Assembly: GCF_000375585.1 (NCBI RefSeq)
Contig: NZ_AQWP01000011.1
Location: 124,001 to 188,000, forward strand
DNA from: Sinorhizobium meliloti 4H41
GTDB lineage: Bacteria > Pseudomonadota > Alphaproteobacteria > Rhizobiales > Rhizobiaceae
Reading direction: 5' to 3'
Length of the DNA stretch: 64,000 bases
Part shown: positions 60,849 to 64,000 of the stretch, in pieces
Layout of the letters: the number at the start of each line of letters is the position of its first letter
How positions within the stretch are numbered: the first letter of the stretch is position 1
Notes under the pieces: model-generated
Database searches by the model: none
What the model saw: the letters and a program-made list of their open reading frames with translations, nothing else
What the model was told of the DNA's origin: nothing
Program-made: the position numbers and the translations under genes

Positions 60849-62121
60849 CTGCGAGACCTCTCGGTGGCGCCCCGCTCACCGCCCGTGGGCATATAGAGAT
60901 CGGCGGCACCGGCGAAGCCGGAATCGAGCCAAGGGGGATGTCGGCATCCGCAGGCGTTATTCGAAGAGGACGGTTTCGGCAAACGAGCTTCAAGGTCTCC
61001 TTGAGAATTTCGACAATGATTTTTTCGCCTGGACAGCGATGGCTTGTTTCGGGCCGACCTCCTCCCTGCGGAATGAAGCGGAAATCTTCATTTCGCCACG
61101 ACGACCCTCGCTCGGGGTCGAAGACTGTCGGCTGAGGAAAGAGACGCGGATCGTGGGTCGTTCCATAGAGATCAAGCAACAGCCAGTCGCCTTTCACGAG
61201 TGGATGACCCTGCCAAACAAGATCCTTTCTGAGCTTCGCCCCGACAAATGGGAAGAACGGATAGAGGCGCCGCACCTCCTCGACGAAGCCTTCGATCTGG
61301 TCGTCGTGCCCGCCGCGGAACCACTCCTGCCGCTCGGGGTTGCGGGCAAGCGCCAGAGCCAAAAATACGATCCAGCGGCTGATTGCTGCGATCGGACGCA
61401 GCAGGTTCAGAAGTTCGACCGCTGCCGCTTCCGTGGAAAGAGCTCGTCCGTCGGCATCCCGATAGAACACACAGATCGTCTTCAGCGCGCACTCGTCGAC
61501 CACAACGAGTGAGCCGTCGCGCACCGCCTCTACAATCGAAATCAGCCACCGCTCGGTTCGCCGGCGAGACACCAGCGCCAGCCACGCCGACGGACCAAAG
61601 CTGCCGGTACTGTCGATCATTTCTGCAAGGCTCTCGGCGAGTTTGCGGTCATCACGGCTGTGCTCAGGGATGCCGATCCAATCTGCCGACGCTTTCGTCA
61701 AGACGAGATTGGCAACTTCGCGGAGATCGGAGCGACCAGTCTCGCGATTGTCGACCTGGGCAAGCCAGTGATGGCGAAACCGGTCAATGAGGGCTGCCAC
61801 GGCACCATCACTCATCGCCAGATCGATGAACATCTTCTTCCTCTGCCGGTGCATCTCGCCGTCGAGCTGCTGAACACTGTGCTTATCCTGAAGTAGGCGG
61901 AGCACGGTCCACGGCATCGAACCAACGCGCGTTACGTCGTCACTGCCGTAAAAGAGTTGAGCTGCCTCCTCCCCGCGCATGCAGAGCACCGGCCGAAGCA
62001 TCAGCCGCGTTCGAAAGACGTCGGTGCGGAGTTCGTCACAGCGCGCGGATATGAAGGTATAGCCCTCCCGGAGCAGCGCCAGGGTACTGTCGATCGACGA
62101 TGTGCAGGGTACCGATTTCAT
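60835..62121 (-). CDS. Cytochrome P450, CYP152-type fatty-acid peroxygenase
   Basis: A 428-residue P450. The haem-binding loop is FIPQGGGRPETSHRCPGEKI with the Cys ligand, and the I-helix reads NLLRPIAAISRWIVFLALAL. The Arg-Pro pair there replaces the usual acid-alcohol pair and is the mark of CYP152 enzymes, which use hydrogen peroxide directly to hydroxylate fatty acids at the alpha or beta carbon. FFPFVGAKLRKDLVW and LLLDLYGTTHDPRLFPQP are also subfamily-like. ATG 62121 gives the family length; the frame to 62340 is not coding-like. No redox partner is encoded nearby, as expected. Confidence 0.88.
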   Translation of the reverse strand: MKSVPCTSSIDSTLALLREGYTFISARCDELRTDVFRTRLMLRPVLCMRGEEAAQLFYGSDDVTRVGSMPWTVLRLLQDKHSVQQLDGEMHRQRKKMFIDLAMSDGAVAALIDRFRHHWLAQVDNRETGRSDLREVANLVLTKASADWIGIPEHSRDDRKLAESLAEMIDSTGSFGPSAWLALVSRRRTERWLISIVEAVRDGSLVVVDECALKTICVFYRDADGRALSTEAAAVELLNLLRPIAAISRWIVFLALALARNPERQEWFRGGHDDQIEGFVEEVRRLYPFFPFVGAKLRKDLVWQGHPLVKGDWLLLDLYGTTHDPRLFPQPTVFDPERGSSWRNEDFRFIPQGGGRPETSHRCPGEKIIVEILKETLKLVCRNRPLRITPADADIPLGSIPASPVPPISICPRAVSGAPPRGLADDRW

Positions 62122-62412
62122 TCCGCGTCCGGTTCGCTTGCAGATGCACAACTTTTCTCTGCTGCGGATGTTCCGATGTGTCAGGCTGCGCAATGCCAAA
62201 CGCTGAGCGATCGGTGCTTCCCGCGGTGATCGATGAGCCCGGCAGAGATGCCACGACACCAATCGCCTTCTGCGCTCTCGAGAATACAGGAACAGCCGCA
62301 AGGCGCGGGAATAGTCGGACGCTCGCAATCGCCAAAGCATTTCCTTGCCCCGCGCCGCATTCAGGAGCGTCGCGAAGCAACAGCAATGTCGCTTCCGGGC
62401 TAAGCTCGATCC

Positions 62413-62784
62413 TTATCGAACTCCTGCCGCGCCTGCATGGCCGGCGTGGCGATGCGTCAGAGCCGCAACGGCAACCTCTATCAACCCAACGGCAACGTGC
62501 GGCCACGCGATGCGCTCCGAAAAACCGAACAGCCATGGAGAGACCAGCAATAACATGCCACCACCGACGTCCAGCATGAGGTGCACCGGCATCGGAATCG
62601 CGGCAACAAGGCCGAGCTCATAATCGGTAATCAGGCTGTAGACGATAACCGCAGCTCCAAGCACCATCGGCACCCATTGCGCCGCACTGCCGTCTGCGAA
62701 ACCAAAGAGCCACGGGGCCAAGATCAGTAGGATACCCGTGAAGTAGTCGAGTACCCCGTGTACTCTGGTCGGAATGATTTCCAT
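62413..62784 (-). CDS. SPW-repeat membrane protein
   Basis: A 123-residue protein with four hydrophobic segments and two SPW-type repeats: ILLILAPWLFGFADGSAAQW and GMLLLVSPWLFGFSERIAWP. GGAGGT precedes ATG 62784; the frame open to 63000 is leader. SPW-repeat proteins are small inner-membrane proteins of unknown role, frequent in rhizobia. It is divergent from the alpha-glucosidase gene, with about 220 bases between them. The 62122-62412 gap on its 3' side shows no gene. Confidence 0.82.
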   Translation of the reverse strand: MEIIPTRVHGVLDYFTGILLILAPWLFGFADGSAAQWVPMVLGAAVIVYSLITDYELGLVAAIPMPVHLMLDVGGGMLLLVSPWLFGFSERIAWPHVAVGLIEVAVAALTHRHAGHAGAAGVR

Positions 62785-63005
62785 AACCGCACCTCCGTCT
62801 TTCTCCAGGGCTACAACCAAGCAAGCACGAGAAAGTTTCCGCCCAGACGCCACTGCCAGCCCGAGCAGAGGGAGGTGGTCTGGTGTGGCCATGCGCTCGG
62901 CCGGCACCAGCATCCGCGCCAACCACCTAGAGCTCTCGAAACTTGGAACGGTACCCGCGGATGCAGCGTTTCCCTCGATTGTTTCAGCAGGAACATGCAA
63001 CCAAA

Positions 63006-64000
63006 ATGATGAACCAGCAGACTAGATCCTCGGTAAACCCACTCGCCTGGTGGAAGTCCTGCTCGATCTACCAGATATATCCCCGCTCCTTTCAGGACTC
63101 CGACGGTGATGGCGTCGGTGACCTTCCCGGCTTGCTTTCGCGCGTGGACTATCTCGCCTGGCTTGGCGTCGGTGCCGTCTGGCTTTCACCGGTGTACCGA
63201 TCGCCGATGGTCGATTTCGGCTATGACATTTCCGATTACACCGACATCGATCCGCTGTTCGGTACCCTGGCGGATTTCGAGCGCGTGGTCGATGCGCTGC
63301 ACGAGCGCAGGATCAGGCTGATCCTCGACGTGGTCCCTAACCACACGTCCGACCAGCATTCGTGGTTCATTGAAAGCCGCTCGTCGCGCGATAACCCGAG
63401 GCGGGACTGGTATGTCTGGGCCGATCCAGGTCCCGACGGTCTGCCGCCGAACAACTGGCTCAGCCGTTTCGGTGGCAGCGCTTGGGAATGGGACGAGCGA
63501 ACCGGCCAATATTACTACCATGCATTCCTGCGCGAGCAGCCCGACCTCAACTGGCATAACCCCGCAGTACGGGAGGCGTTCGCCGATGTGCTGCGCTTCT
63601 GGTTACGGCGCGGCGTGGATGGCTTTCGAGTCGACGCCAGTGCCGTCCTCGCCGAAGATCCGCTCCTGCGCGACGATCCGCCCAATCCGGATTTCGATGC
63701 TGAAATGCCGCCAACGGATAAGTTCAAACGGGTTTTCACCGATATCCGCCCTGAAACAATGAGCTATATCGAGGAGATGCGCGCCGTGCTCGACGCGTTC
63801 CCAGATCGAGTGCTTCTCGGTGAAGTTCAGGAAGGTTTTCGACACATCGGACAGTTCTATGGTGGCGAGCGTCCGCGTTTTCACCTGCCGCTCAACTCTC
63901 TGCTGCTTGAGACGGACTGGGATGCAGCCTCGATAGCTGCACGGATAGACCAGTACATCAACGCCATTCCCGACGGCGCCTGGCCAGTCTGGGTTCTCGG
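63006..64000 (+). CDS. GH13 alpha-glucosidase, 5' part (runs off the window)
   Basis: A glycoside hydrolase family 13 enzyme, first about 331 residues visible. Motifs: SIYQIYPRSFQDSDGDGVGD L, DVVPNHTSDQHSWF (region I), GVDGFRVDASAVL (region II with nucleophile Asp) and LLGEVQEG (region III with the general acid Glu). The Q/D-rich start and NNWLSRFGGSAWEWDE loop are typical of alpha-glucosidases and oligo-1,6-glucosidases such as rhizobial AglA. It hydrolyses alpha-glucosides in the cytoplasm. ATG 63006 or 63009 may start it; the 3' end is beyond 64000. Confidence 0.9.
   Translation, partial: MMNQQTRSSVNPLAWWKSCSIYQIYPRSFQDSDGDGVGDLPGLLSRVDYLAWLGVGAVWLSPVYRSPMVDFGYDISDYTDIDPLFGTLADFERVVDALHERRIRLILDVVPNHTSDQHSWFIESRSSRDNPRRDWYVWADPGPDGLPPNNWLSRFGGSAWEWDERTGQYYYHAFLREQPDLNWHNPAVREAFADVLRFWLRRGVDGFRVDASAVLAEDPLLRDDPPNPDFDAEMPPTDKFKRVFTDIRPETMSYIEEMRAVLDAFPDRVLLGEVQEGFRHIGQFYGGERPRFHLPLNSLLLETDWDAASIAARIDQYINAIPDGAWPVWVL

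Noticed and set aside
1..64000. CRISPR arrays, insertion sequences, rRNA and riboswitches
   Set aside because: No regularly spaced direct repeats, no transposase motifs and no rRNA-like or riboswitch-like conserved blocks were seen on either strand.

Overview
The window looks like accessory DNA of an alphaproteobacterium of the Rhizobiales, most likely an Ensifer/Sinorhizobium-type organism. This is inferred from the GC-rich codon use, a FixK/FNR-type box, a TakP-like TRAP transporter, bdhA, a rhizobial MqsRA pair and many small rhizobial DUF families. There are no rRNA or tRNA genes, no intact transposase and no CRISPR array. The replicon could be a megaplasmid, a chromid or a chromosomal island; the sequence does not decide.

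Layout. (1) 0-12.4 kb: a trypsin-like protease, then two parallel detoxification-style modules (cupin + TetR regulator + alpha/beta hydrolase), with a SAM methyltransferase, a GlxA-type regulator, a homocysteine S-methyltransferase, an AraC regulator and a DUF1326 protein. A decayed second copy of the methyltransferase 3' end lies in the second module, which suggests duplication followed by decay. (2) 12.7-18.2 kb: a Cache histidine kinase and NarL-type response regulator followed by a complete TRAP transporter (DctQ, DctM, TakP-like DctP), a plausible 2-oxoacid uptake locus. (3) 24.7 down to 18.5 kb, minus strand: a compact seven-gene operon that begins with a bufferin-type metallophore cassette (bufA1, DUF692/MNIO bufB, DUF2063 bufC, DoxX) and continues without gaps into a type II NADH dehydrogenase, a membrane-bound class III nucleotide cyclase and a DUF3307 membrane protein. 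This is the most striking locus. (4) 24.9-30.5 kb: a patatin/bdhA operon with a divergent LysR, then a periplasmic cupin, an MFS transporter and a DUF302 protein.

(5) 30.8-32.1 kb: an MqsR/MqsA toxin-antitoxin locus with a recognisable operator. One extra G fuses toxin and antitoxin in frame. A 27-residue membrane peptide gene follows. (6) 32.6-44.9 kb: a block of poorly known, mostly secreted proteins, including two Sel1-repeat proteins, a 1148-residue peptidoglycan-binding/PAN/discoidin protein, and a secreted protein ending in a TNT (NAD+ glycohydrolase) toxin domain with an apparently frameshifted immunity gene. (7) 45-49.4 kb: a c-di-GMP block with a PilZ protein, a bifunctional GGDEF-EAL protein and a degenerate GGDEF protein.

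(8) 49.4-60.6 kb: a gene graveyard. It holds remnants of LysR, aldo/keto reductase, FosX, zinc alcohol dehydrogenase (with an upstream FixK/FNR box), a chemoreceptor, a DUF892 ferritin-like protein and a membrane protein, between a few intact genes (DUF1275, DUF900-type hydrolase, DUF4142). (9) 60.6-64 kb: a CYP152-type fatty-acid peroxygenase P450 with a small partner gene, an SPW-repeat membrane protein and the start of a GH13 alpha-glucosidase that runs off the window. A five-copy, same-strand motif (TTCC..TGATACATTAYGCGATC) lies just 3' of five plus-strand genes across the window and is not explained by any annotated feature.
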